Assembly: GCA_002914805.1 (NCBI GenBank)
Contig: JXTB01000206.1
Coordinates: 571,768-635,767, forward strand
Direction of reading: 5' to 3'
Source of the DNA: Parasponia andersonii
Taxonomy: Eukaryota; Streptophyta; Magnoliopsida; Rosales; Cannabaceae
Length of the DNA: 64,000 nt
Positions 36,553-48,200 of the stretch are shown piece by piece. The first letter of the stretch is position 1, and each line of letters starts with the position of its first letter. Below the pieces are notes generated by a model. That model was not told the DNA's origin, did no database searches, and saw only the letters and a list, made by a program, of their open reading frames with translations. The position numbers were made by a program, and so were the translations under genes.

Positions 36553-38157
36553 GTGTCAAAGCTTGAAGTGAGTGAAGAAGGGCAAGTAGTTGAGGAGCAA
36601 CAGGAGATCAGGAGGGACTACGTAGATCCACCACCAACTCCTCTGTTAGACGTGGTAGAGTTAAAACGCTGTTCATTTTACAGAGCTCTGATAGCAGAGT
36701 TCGTAGCTACCCTTCTTTTCCTTTACATCACAGTACCTACTGTCATTGGTCACAAGAAGCAGTCTGACGCCTGTGATGGAGTTGGCCTTCTTGGTATTGC
36801 ATGTGCTTTTGGGGGCATGATCTTCATCCTTGTCTACTGCACTGCTGGAATTTCTGGTACATAACTAATATATAGATATCAATAACATTATTTAACTCTT
36901 TAAGTTAATTATTGGATTTGAAAAATAGTTATCTACTCAGCTAGCTAGAACTTTTAATAGTTGCAAACTCCATTACTAAATGGTAACCACACTTTCTCTT
37001 AAAGTCTAATGGTAACCACACTTTTTTTTTTTAAATTTGTAAGCCTGAATTCTCCCGCACTCAATTCAAAAATAAAAAGGAGAGCACTTTTTTTAAGTAG
37101 CTGTGGATATGATTACAAAAGGATTTGGTCTCGTTTTGTAATTAAGGTAGCACTTTCAAGTAGTTGCAAAATTAGAAATGGGTTTGGTCTGACTTTGTAA
37201 TTAAGCTAGCAATATCTCAAGACCAACATGATTAGAAACGGGTCTGGTTCAATTTTTTGTAATTAAGCTAGCACTTTAAGTATAGTTGTGAACATAATGA
37301 GAAATGGGTTAGGTTTAGTTTCGTAATCAAAGCTTAAATTTGATATTATAATTTTAATTCCTCGTCAGGTGGTCATATTAACCCGGCGGTGACGTTTGGG
37401 TTGTTCTTGGCGAGAAAGGTATCATTGGTTCGAGCGGTAGCATACAGTGGCGCAGTGCTTGGGAGCTATAAGCGGCGTGGGTTTGGTCAAGGCCTTCATG
37501 AGGCCCACTATAACACCCTTGGGGGTGGGGCCAACTTCGTGGTCTCTGGATACCCCAAAGGCACATCTTTGGTACTTTTGTGCTTGTTTACACCGTTTTC
37601 TCAGCCACTGACCCCAAGAGAAGCGCACGTGATTCCCACCTGCCCGTAAGTCTCTGAAAAGTCTCAAAATCTCATATTTTGTTGCTTTGTAAAAAAGAAA
37701 AAGGAGCCATCTTTAATGCCTTGCCAATCTTAAATTTTAAGCCATCTTAATTAATGGTTTTGGTTCAGGTTTTGGCTCCCTTACCAATTGGGTTTGCCGT
37801 GTTTATGGTTCACTTGGCTACTATCCCTATTACTGGCACCGGCATTAACCCTGCTAGGAGCTTCTGTGCTGCAGTGATTTTCAACAATGAGAAAGTTTGG
37901 AATGACCAGGTATAAATATGTCACATTTATATGTGTATATACATGAAAGTAACTAGATTTTATACGAGTAATAAGTTCCATGAACAATTAAAAGATTGAA
38001 ATGACACAAGTACAATAATATTTGTGTGTTCAAGCAGTGGATCTTCTGGGTTGGACCATTTGTTGGGGCTCTAGCCGCGGCGGCATATCACCAGTTTGTG
38101 TTGAGAGCTTCAACGGTTAAAGCATTGGGTCCGTTCCGCAGTGACCCCAGTAACTGA
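36553..38157 (+). pseudogene. PIP2-type aquaporin with lost start codon and exon-2 frameshifts
   Basis: Four exons with intact GT-AG junctions: 36553-36856, 37369-37645, 37769-37909 and 38038-38157. They encode a plasma-membrane water channel: the N-terminal [14 protein letters not shown]1 [16 protein letters not shown], first NPA box GHINPAVTFG, second box [10 protein letters not shown], and C-terminal [11 protein letters not shown]. The frame opens at GTG (VSKLEV) where PIP2 proteins have MSK; the next in-frame Met is deep in TM2. Exon 2 has a 2-nt loss near 37446, a 1-nt loss near 37501 and a 16-nt loss near 37571 that removes about five residues of TM4. The total is 19 nt: the exon is 277 nt against 296 expected. 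The final shift leaves the downstream exons out of frame. Everything else is well conserved, so the damage is young, or the assembly contains errors. Confidence 0.85.
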
Positions 38158-38334
38158 TGTGTCGTTTAAATTCTTTGTTCTTCTCTTTAAGCTGGCTATG
38201 GTTGTACCATATTTCATTCAGTTCTGAATTGATCAAATTTCTGACACCTTTGGGTTACGTTGGCTGGCTCAAATTCTGTGTATTAACTTGTTTCGAGTTA
38301 TCTTCCTGGACGGTTTGGTATAACATGAGGTTCA

Positions 38335-39095
38335 GTAAAACGACAGTAACTTAAAACCACGTTACTTTTGAACAAACGACGACAAATCCAATAAACGGCA
38401 GTCAATTATAGACGACAACACTATACAGCAGTTCAAGATCACACCATCACATACATTCCGGAAAAAAAAAATAAAAATAAAAGATCACGGCGTCACATAC
38501 AGACGACAAACTTTATAGAAGAAGACAAAGCATTACCGCTTCCAAATAACATTAAACTAAATACGACATATTTCAAGATAAGGCTTGTATAAACAACGAA
38601 TTCTGTATAAACTACAACGGAGCTGAAAAATATTTCATGCACGAGACAAAATCATATCTGAGAGAGGAAGCGACAAAATCTTTTCTAAAACGATGATAAT
38701 TATAAAAACGACATATTTCTTAATTCACGGGAAAAATGCGGAGTTTCTGAAAAAGGTCAGTTGTTTTGAGAATTCATGATTAATTCCAAAGAATATCATG
38801 GAAAACACAACACATATACGGACGAACAAGTTTTCCATGGACAACAGCTTCGCACTTCACGTTTTCGAAACACCATACTGTTACAACGACAATGTACTTA
38901 AAAACGACAATAATTGAGAAAACGATAACATTCTTTGTAAGAAACAGCCTTTAGCTTGAAGGATATAGCGACGATAATAGATTTGAATAACGACAACAAG
39001 AAATGTGTTTTATACAAGAACAACAATTCTAAATAGGACAATGTCTTCAGAAACGACAGATCTCTTTAAACGACAACATTCATGGAAAACGACAA
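38335..39095. repeat. Cluster of about 20 degenerate AACGACAA words
   Basis: Downstream of the aquaporin gene the plus strand carries AACGACA, GACGACAA, AACGATAA and close variants roughly every 20-60 bp, nearly all in one orientation. The spacing is irregular, so this is not a simple tandem array. It resembles the subterminal motif clusters of some DNA transposons, but no terminal inverted repeat was found. Confidence 0.6.
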
Positions 39096-39598
39096 CTGGT
39101 AGTTAATTCTAGGATTTTAGTTCTATTTTTCGTTTTTAGGAACTTGGGGGGAGGGAAAATGATTCGAAGATGACTAGGATGCAAGAAACAGTAGTGAAAT
39201 AACCAGTGACAAAGCTGTCTTAGAGGACCGATGTTCTCAAAATAAAAGAGGCCGTTAAGGAAATCAAGAGGTAAAAAGAAGTGCCAAGTTTAATCAGAGT
39301 GAGACTTGTGTCACTTCGTGCTCGATTGGTATATTGATAAGAGACATTTTTCAAGAAATTTACAAGCTCCCAAACAAACAAGAAGGCTATCTTGGATCCA
39401 TTATTGTCTTTTAACTCTCTCCATACACAGCTAACAGCCTAGCTCAACATACAGCCATTCTCAACCAGAGGAATCGTGACAAATGATACAGATAGCAAGA
39501 GGTCTCTCTCTCTCTCTCACGCACAGACTCACTGAACAAAGAACTGGAGATTAAAACATGCTAGAAAAGAAAATCCTTATATTCGAAAGGTTAACAGT
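39096..39598. other. Intergenic, 3' side of the USP-like gene
   Basis: No coding sequence. A (CT)n run lies at about 39503-39518. It probably includes the 3'UTR of the USP-like gene. Confidence 0.5.
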
Positions 39599-41623
39599 TT
39601 ACAACGGCAAAAGAATGACGGGGCAAGGCATGAACTCAGCAAGCAGGTTTGCATCCACATGTTTGGAATGAATAGCTTCCATGCTTATAACAACTAAATC
39701 CAAATTTAAGTCATCAGCAACCTCACCAATGATGGCCGTTGGCTTGCTCCCCTCCCCGAGTCTCTCTAACAGTCTGAATTCCTGGAATCCACCTATATAT
39801 AGATAGATAGATATATTTCCGAAGGGTTAGAGTACTGCTACTCCTAAGAAGATGTTGTCCAAGTCTTATAGCAAAACATACATACACATAACAACATCAC
39901 TAGATACCAATTATGACCAAGACTAAATTATAGTAACCCTTATTTGAAAAGTATATTGTTATATGCATTAAGATCCCATTAAAAAGAAGAAGAAGAAGAA
40001 GAAGAAGAAAACAGACGAAGATCATTTTGCTTAAAGCCTCGTTCTCCACCGTGTTCTCGGTACCCAATTGGCAATGCAAATTTACTAATGAGAGATTACA
40101 TTATGTTCTAGGCATATCTGATTAGCTAGTGAGACGGGTGTATGATGGATTGTCATTGTCTTGAAAACAAAATTGTAAGGATCAGATATGCCTAGAACAT
40201 AATGAATCTAGCAAAAACCTCAAATAAACATCAGCAAAACAAAACCTCAGCAAATTGAAAAAATATCGTAAGAGAATTTACCAACCTTCAGAGAGATGCC
40301 ACCGGACACTAGAGAGTTGGGTTTCATGCTCTGGCAATGATTCTTTCTGCCTTTCGTCAATAACTGCAAAGAACATTAAGTTCTATGTTCCTTAAAATCT
40401 TCCATTAAAAAGCTTCATGAAAATGTTGCCTCAACAGCTTAGTTTCCAACATTACAAAATAAAGAATAGCATGAACAAAGGTCAGCACACATACCCACAA
40501 CAGTGATGTCAGCCCCATACTTCTTCGCCAGAGAAGCAGTGGTTGCTACGGCCTGTAAAATGTACAAATAAGATGAGGAAAAAAGTGCAAAGGAAACAAT
40601 GCTTCTAATTCATGGGAATAACGACAACGTTACTTATAAACCCTCTCACCAAACTTGATGGAACTTTGCTCTCCAATTTTTAACAAAGTATATTAAAATG
40701 AAATTAGCATTTGCTCAAAATGCTCCCAACGAATTATAGGGTTTCGGTTTAATCTATGGGATCCACGAATCTTCAACCAAGCAATATATCCATAAAGGTT
40801 TTCTCAGGCAAAAAGTTTAGCCTTCACCTCACCACTGCTGCTCGAGAATCTGATTCAACAAGTGCAAAGTTCCAATTTCCAACATTGATTCAATGAAATT
40901 TGGGTAACATAACATAGATGAAACACATCTGCAAATGGAAGAATCAAGTGTCTGAACCAAAACNTGGACTTCCATAGTTGATAGTCCACAGGAAAAGTCA
41001 ACAAACACGGTTACGATTGTAAATAGTGTTAAATTTTCCATATCCATAATTTTCGACCAAACTTATAATATGTCAATTTCTTTTTTTTTTTTTTTTTTCA
41101 ATAACAAAGCTCTAACATTCAATAGCAACCCACAATACCCACCAAAAAAAAAAAAAAAAAGACTTCAAAATAAATGAATTAAATAAATTTAAAAGAAAAA
41201 AAAAATTAAGAAGGGCCTTGGGAAAGTTCGAGGTGGACCTGTCTAGTTCCCTCAGAGAGATAAGGATTCCGGTCAGTGATTGGCAGAAGCAGATGCTTGA
41301 AACCAGTAAAGGCATCCGCAGCTGAGCTCACATCAGCTTCTTGGGGCTGCGCCTTTGCTGTTAAAAAAAAAAAAAAAACTGAAACTTGCAAAGATAAAAA
41401 TAAAGAGTAGAAGGAAGAGCCAAACAAAATTACCTTTATGCCCCATCCGACTGAATCTGGTAAAGAGGGAGACTTGACGATCTCTGGACCTAAGAGATGC
41501 AGAGGAGAAAGGTACTGAAAACAGACACTCAGAAAAAGAAGAAGAGGACGATGCCGGAAATGAATCTTTTGGGTGCCTTGAGGTTTCAACGGAAATGGCT
41601 GGCAAGTAGTGAGCGAACGCCAT
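39599..41623 (-). CDS. Universal-stress-protein-like, plastid-targeted (adenine nucleotide alpha-hydrolase fold)
   Basis: Five exons on the minus strand: 41623-41434, 41357-41239, 40552-40495, 40363-40286 and 39792-39599. All have GT-AG introns and frames that join cleanly, giving 212 aa. The first 60 residues are rich in Ser, Arg and Phe and poor in acidic residues, as in a chloroplast transit peptide. The mature part reads as a USP fold: KHLLLPITDRNPYL (strand 1), AVATTASLAKKYGADITVVVID (helix and strand 2), then EFRLLERLGEGSKPTAIIGEVADDLNLDLVVISMEA in pieces, and the C-terminal strand CPVILLPL. The ATP-binding glycine motif of classic USPs (G-x2-G-x9-G-S/T) is not evident, so nucleotide binding is uncertain. 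Biochemical role unknown. (GAA)n runs lie in intron 4 (about 39985-40010) and just upstream of the start (about 41670-41690). Confidence 0.85.
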
Positions 41624-41639
41624 GGGAGGACTGAGTTGC

Positions 41640-43384
41640 GAGCTCCGAGTGAACTCGGTGACTGTGTGTGGTGAAGAAGAAGAAGAAGAAGATTGGGTCG
41701 AATCCAGAAGGCACTGGAGAATAAACAGAGTGGAGTGGAGTGTACTGGATTACAATTTCACGAATGCTTAATACGTGGAATAAGGTTGGCTTCTGTGCGG
41801 GGCCCACCCTAAGTAGTTACACCACAGCCGTGTATTAGATTCTGAATTACGGGTTTTACCCCAAAAAAAAAAAAATTATGAATTGGGGGAATTCTAGTGA
41901 CCTGTGAGGGTTGTTCTTTTTTTTTTTTTTTTTTTGTTTTGTCAATTCTTATTGGATATGATATGAGGAGCACAATAGCTATGGTAGTCCTTGCTCCACT
42001 TGGTATTGTTCGTTTGGAAAAATTCCATTTTTGAAAAAAAAAAAATTAAACAAACGAGGAAAAAGAAGGTTGACGATATTAAGGGAAAAAAAAATCCCAC
42101 TTTTGCTGTCATCGCTATAATTTTTTGTTTTTATTGAAAGAAATCTAACTTTCTCCATTTATCTCCCATAATTATTGTAGTTGTTTTTTTTTTCCCAGTG
42201 AAATCCCATAATAATTGGTTGACCCAAAATCAAATAAAACTTAACCAACAATAGAAATTACAAGAAAAATAATTGAGCACATAATTTGATTTTATTACCA
42301 GAGTTGAGACATCACGAATGATTAAAGATGCGAGAAATACCAAATCCAAGACTCAGTTTTAGAATGAATAAAGAGAAAAAAATTAGTGACTAAAATGAAG
42401 ATGTAATGGAATAAAAATCTCCATAGGAATTTAAAAAAATCCCAAATTTTTAACCTGAAGAAGAATCACATATGAAAAAGGGCAAGTGGCTGGCGATCTC
42501 ATTTCATTCTTCAAATCTTCGAACAAATCTTATTTTCTAAATTTTGATATTATATTGGGCAATAATTAGGCGAAATTTCTTCAAAATTTTCCAATAAACT
42601 TCTTCGAGAGTATGAAGAGCTTAGCAGGATGTTCATGGGTTAGTGAAAAACAAATGGAGACCACAGCTATAAAACATTAGTTGAGGAGGAGGTTAAAGAT
42701 TATAAAAATATATGAATAATTTTCTAGTGCAAACTCTACTATAATAACAAAAATGATCCATGTGGATTTACTATCATAAGATTCAATCTAATAGCCACAA
42801 AAATGCTCCAACAAATAGGAGGAATTTTGTCCCTCCTACACCAGAATTCTCCTATGAATTATCAAAATAATTAGTTATTTTACCTTCCCGTGTCTACTTT
42901 TGATTTAAATTTGACCTCATTTTGTACACAATTGTCTTTGTAATTCCTCTTTTGTTCTTTACTTCTGACTTTATACCCGGTTACTTTCTAACTAGCAAAA
43001 TAATTACTCTGTTGTTTTTTTATTTAAACTTTATATTGAATTATCCTAAATGACAAAATCTTTCTTCTTTTACCCCCTAACACTAATAGTATTAGAAGAC
43101 TGATAATATATAAGAACTGGTCTTTTCATTGTTAGAAAGCCATCAATGATTGAAAAGCTTGAATAATTTTTTGTTGGTTTTTAACACAGAACACAATGTA
43201 TATGCTTAGTTTACCTCTATTTCATTTATTTAACCACAGACAAAAAAAAAACAATTTATGAATGCTAAAAAAACTAGTAATAACAAATATTTAACTATTT
43301 AAACAGTAAAAAAAATCATTTGTTTCTTACTCATTAACAGTTTTCTAATGGTATTAAAGTTTCGCGGGGACACAAAATACGAAA
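41640..43384. other. USP gene promoter side, then AT-rich intergenic DNA
   Basis: No gene. 41640-41830 is the probable promoter and 5'UTR of the USP-like gene. The rest is AT-rich with poly-T and poly-A runs (41917-41936, 42037-42047). Confidence 0.5.
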
Positions 43385-45594
43385 TATTTTATCATTTAGG
43401 GGATAATTAAGTATAAAGTCAAAAATATGAGATAAAAGAGGGAGTATTTTGCCACTTATGAAGTAATTAAGTACAAAGTCAAAAGTTGAAGGACAAAATT
43501 ACTAATTGTTCTAACTATTATTTTGGTTTTTTAGTATTATGTTATTTGTGTCTTTTATTCTAGATTCCTCCCCGTCTCTTCCTTTTTTTTTTTTTCCTCG
43601 TAGCTTCTCTATCTATCTATTTGAGTTTTGGAGTTTTTAATTTTTAAAATAATAATAAAAATGATGAAATCATGATTGCACACCCTTTTGGATTGAATAA
43701 TAATTCTACCAAATGATAGAATTATAATTCTAAAATCTAAAGGAATTACTATATTTTTGTTAGGGTAATATATAGAAAATCACAACTTTTAGCTTTTTGC
43801 GGGAAAAAAAAACCAAACACTTTTTTAGTAATATCAAATAAATCTTTCTCTTTATGTTTTTATATCAAATATCATCAAATCCACACATATACTTAAAATT
43901 GTTGAATGCGAATATTTTTAACTTTTGAAATCGGATACCAAAATTTAGAGAAATAATTTTTGAGTATTTGAAAGCTTCTACAATTGGACTTTGAAGAAGT
44001 TACAGATCATTTATTGGTCTAAACGATTGTCTTTTTGGCTATTTCTGTGGATGCCAATTAACAATTTTAAAAAATAAAAGTATTTCTTCTTAGTTTTAAA
44101 CTCTAGTTTTTATTATATACGTGAAATTAGTGAGATTTGATAGAGAGATTTGATAGAAAATACATCTAGAATATTTTATTTAATATTAATAAAAATGTAC
44201 TAATTTTTTTGATAAAAGCTAAATTTCATGTTTTTTTTATATTATCCTTTTTTTTGTTTATATGCCAAAACAAACAATAGAATGAGAATAATCATTTTAT
44301 TTTAAAAGTAATTTTACCAAATCAAACATACTATAAGTGTTCTTCATGACAACACATAACATTTTTATTAAAAAGTGTTAATTTTGTACCAGGTTTATTT
44401 TCTAATAGACCTCTGCAAAAAATTCAATAACCAAACTCGTTGAGTTTTTAAAATTAGAACAATTTGAAAAAATCAGTTCAAAGCTATCATGAACTTTCTA
44501 ATTTCGGTCTCAGTTCTAACCCACCGAAGTTAACTCAACCAACTAAACTTTACCTATATAATTTTTCTTTAATATGTAATTTTAAAATATTTTATATACA
44601 TATTTCATATTTTATGAAGTAACTCACATTGTTTTTCTAAGAACAAAATAAGTAATTACTAATATATATACCATATTCTGAATAGTTCTTTTGCCTATTT
44701 TTTTCATTAAAATGAACAGATGTAGTTTGTATTTTATTTCGATATATTCAATCGACGGTTGATTGGGTTAGTCTTTTCAATTTTATCATATTTTTTTTTC
44801 TTTTCACGCCCATGATTGGGTTAAAAGAATTTTAAAATGTGTTAATTCTTTATTCTAAATTTTCAAAAATTATTCTAGTTTTGCGAATTATATTTTTCAT
44901 CTAAATTCAGTCCAAAGTGAGACCCAAAAAAAGAAGAAAACATCTAAACGACAACACAATTTAGACGAAAAACATATTTCAGGTAGCAAAATCAGAATTT
45001 AGAAAAAAAATGGCGAACTAAAATTGAAGAAAAAATATAACTAAGGAATAGGTCCTTCACCCTTGACTAAGGTGGCAATTTATCAAATTTTCGAAGTTGA
45101 GGGGCTTAATTAAGATAACACTACAGTTCAAGTTTTAAAAATAAAAATACTCTCTTCCACTTTGAGAGTGAGGTGAGAGAACTGAAAATTGGGAAATTGG
45201 GCACTGATAATTGATAAAGTTGGGAACGTGGGCGAGCATATATGGTAGAAGGAAATAAATCAATGGAGTTGGCCTATTTCTAAATGATACAAATTCCAGA
45301 TGAACTGGCCTTATTTATCTCTGTCATTGAGGTTCTCTTTTACATTAATTTCAGCTAAGTCCTTATTATATATATATATACACATATATATTGATGCATA
45401 TATATGGGTGTGTTTGAAAAGCTTAAAGATTACTATGTTTGTACAATATTATTAGAATTGTGGGTCAGCACATGATTAGAACATTAAGGAAAAGTATGAC
45501 CTATTCATTTGGCCATGTAGCATGGTATTAGCCGAATATATTTTTGACAAAGACACCGCTTTCTGGAGCTTCTGTAGTTGAGGTAGCTACTTTT
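43385..45594 (+). pseudogene. Degenerate duplicate of the 5' half of the METTL23-like gene
   Basis: The upstream region, exon 1, intron 1 and exon 2 of the gene at 57.17 kb are all recognisable here, in the same orientation. The first exon (from 45242) has ATGG(T)AGAAGGAAAT, an early in-frame stop (CTATTTCTAA), and ends CTGTCATTGAGGTTCTC like the parent. The second exon (about 45490-45584) carries the GGCCATGTAGCATGGTATTAGCCGAATA and GGAGCTTCTGTAGTTGAGG equivalents. Similarity stops at 45594, inside the region matching intron 2, where copia fragment A begins. Upstream similarity reaches back to about 43385 (matching about 55225). It lacks the SAM-binding exon and is not functional. Confidence 0.85.
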
Positions 45595-45730
45595 GAGTAC
45601 TATGATAAACTTAGTCAATGTATGGTTAGTTATGTTGATTTTAATTCCACTAATGATTTAGATAAGTGTCAATCAATTACTAGTATGTATTTACATTTGC
45701 GAGAGTGTCAATCAACTACTAATATGTATT
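45595..45730 (+). mobile_element. Copia fragment A, left part (RNase H)
   Basis: The plus strand reads a decayed copia RNase H segment: SYVDFNSTNDLDKCQSITS corresponds to the YVDSDYAGDLDKRRSTTG type. A 39-bp unit (45665-45703) is repeated from 45704, duplicating the CQSITSMYL part. Copia element B is inserted directly after. The continuation is at 53864. Confidence 0.7.
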
Positions 45731-46227
45731 TGTTAGAAATACATAATAAAATATAATTCTAGAATCTACCATATCGAATTGTTAGGAAAAGATTTACTAA
45801 GAGAAATCTCGTGACTAACTTAGATCCATTGAGTTTGGCAGCAAAGGATGAGACCACGTAAGTGAAAGCGATTAATTAATTAGAGTTTGAGGGTAGAAGG
45901 CATTCTATAACTAGAATACTTTATGTATACTTAATGAGTTCTTTCTTTGTTGATGGAGGCAGAGGAGAAAAACACGCGTTCTATTTGGCTTGAGGACCAA
46001 AACTCTAATAGTTATGTTCTTATATACTAGCAGCCAATAGAGACCTAATCAATCTTTATTAGTCCAGTATTAGGTAACCACACATTATATAGTCCATACT
46101 TAATAGGTAATTTTTTGAGCCTATAATTAGATCACTTAATGGCCTCACTTAATTAGACAACCCTAATGTTATATAATTATTATAAAATCTTGTGGCCCAT
46201 ATGTTTGGTTATACACATAACCCAATA
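45731..46227 (-). repeat. LTR of copia element B (3' LTR in element sense)
   Basis: 497 bp starting TGTTAGAAATACATAATA and ending CCCAATA, homologous along its length to 53354-53863. The end base pair has changed (CA to TA). The target side next to it is GTATT, matching ATATT at the other end with one change. Confidence 0.92.
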
Positions 46228-46240
46228 ATCTTCCACTTGG
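46228..46240 (-). other. Polypurine tract of copia element B
   Basis: On the minus strand the bases next to the LTR read CCAAGTGGAAGAT, the standard copia plus-strand primer (AAGTGGGAGAT type), directly adjacent to the LTR. This fixes the element's orientation. Confidence 0.85.
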
Positions 46241-46689
46241 GCTACATGGATTTTTTTTGAGACAATTATATAATGAAAACTTGAATGCACGCTTTATTAT
46301 TGTCTGTTAAGAAATTACTCCTTAAGACAATCTAAACCATCTTGTATATCAACATGAAACCAAAAAGGGCCTTCATTGTACTTAGGTAGGCAACTAAACC
46401 CATCAATGATTACCAAATCAATACACGCAATGAGACAGGTCAAGTATGGATGTATGGCATGGAATTTACACAAAAAGTAATCTTACATGTCTATTTTCAT
46501 TTGGTCTTACTTTATGAAACTTTAGTCTTTCTCTTTATGTAAAACTGCAATTTTATGCAAAATAGCAGATAGAAAGAAAATAAAATATATATTCAGAGTA
46601 TAAAATAAAAACTTCACTTTATTGATATCAAATAATAAATGTGTCTATCACAAGAGAACTTGTAAAATCTAACTCTCGCTAATTCTAAA

Positions 46690-48200
46690 CATCCTTAAAT
46701 GGTACAATACCCATATGAGCAATATACTTATGAAACACCTTAGGTGTTAGACCTTTGGTAAGCCGATCTGCCAATATAGAGTTAGTTCCGATATGTTCTA
46801 TAGACACTAGATGGCTCTAAACTCTTTCTTTAATAATTAAAAACTTAATGTCTATGTGTTTAAACTTTGACGAACTTTTATTGTTATCAGAATATAGAAT
46901 AGCGACTCTATTATCACAATAAATCTTCAATGGCTTTTCAATGCCATTGACAATTCGCAGCTCAATGATAATATTCCGCAACTATATCCCTTGATTCGAT
47001 GTCTCATGACAAGCTACAAACTCTGTCTCCATAGTGGAAGAAGTTGTGAGCTTCTGCTTAGCACTCTTCCATGATGCAATTCCTCTGGCAAGTGGATAAA
47101 TATAGCCTGAAATGGATCTCTTACTATCTAGGTATCTAGTATAATCGGAGTCGGAATATCCCACGATTTCTAAATGATCAAATCTCTGATAAGTGAGCAT
47201 ATAATGTTTTGTTCTCTGTAAATATCGTAAAACCCTCTTTCTTATTGTCTAGTGATCTATACCAGAGTTACTTAAATATCTATCTAGCACTCCAACTATG
47301 TATACTATATTTAGATTCGTACATACCTGAGTATACATTAGACTTCATACTGCAGATGCATAATGGATCTTCTGCATTTCTTTAGTTTTAAACTCATTCT
47401 TGAGATATTGAATGAGACTAAATTTATCACCTTTAGTAATGAGTGTATCTCTTGGGGCACATTTGCTCATGCTAAATCCATCAAGCACCTTTTCGATATA
47501 GTTTTTTTGTGATAATCTAAGTATACCCTAAGAGCGATCTCAGTATATTTTAATCCTTACTACAACAGAGATGTTCCCAAGATCTTTTATCTCAAATTTG
47601 TTTGATAGAAATCTCTTGGTTTTATGCAATAAGGCTATATCGTTGCTTGCCAAAAATATGTCATCGACATATAAAACCAGGAAGATACATTTGCTTCTAC
47701 TGAACTTGTGATAAATGCATCCATCTATCGAATTTTCCTCAAAACCAAATGAGGAAATAACTTGATGGAACTTATGATATCATTGATAGGATGCTTGTTT
47801 GAGACCATAGATAGATTTCTTTACTTTACATACCATAGACTTTGGATCTCTAGTTACAAAGTTTTTTGGCTGTACCATATGAATTATTTCCTCAATATCA
47901 CCATTGAGAAGCGTAGTCCTTACATCCATCTAATATAGCTCCAGATCAAAATGAGCTACTAGTGCCATAATTATTCTGAAAGAGTCTTTTGAAGAAACTG
48001 GAGAGAAAATCTCTTTATAATCAATGTTTTCTTTCTGAGTGAAACCTTTGGCAATTAGATGAGCCTTATATCTCTCGATGCTACCTTTAGAATCCCTTTT
48101 AGTTTTAAAAATCCATTACAATCAATAGGTTCTTTCTTACTGACAATTCGATAAGTTCCCAAATGTCGTTGTTATTCATGGTTTTCATCTCATTCTCCAT
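46690..48200 (-). pseudogene. Copia B reverse transcriptase and RNase H (C-terminal pol)
   Basis: Decayed reading in family order from 48200 down: MENEMKTMNNNDIWELIEL, the RT core with stops, NYIEKVLDGFSMSKCAPRDT, KGDKFSLIQYLKNEFKTKEM and YASAV. The RNase H comes last: LTYQRFDHLEIVGYSDSDY, ISGYIYPLARGIASWKSAKQ and the tail HIGTNSILADRLTKGLTPK. Only the RNase H part stays open for 70 codons. The reading continues across insert C into 50012 and beyond. Confidence 0.85.
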
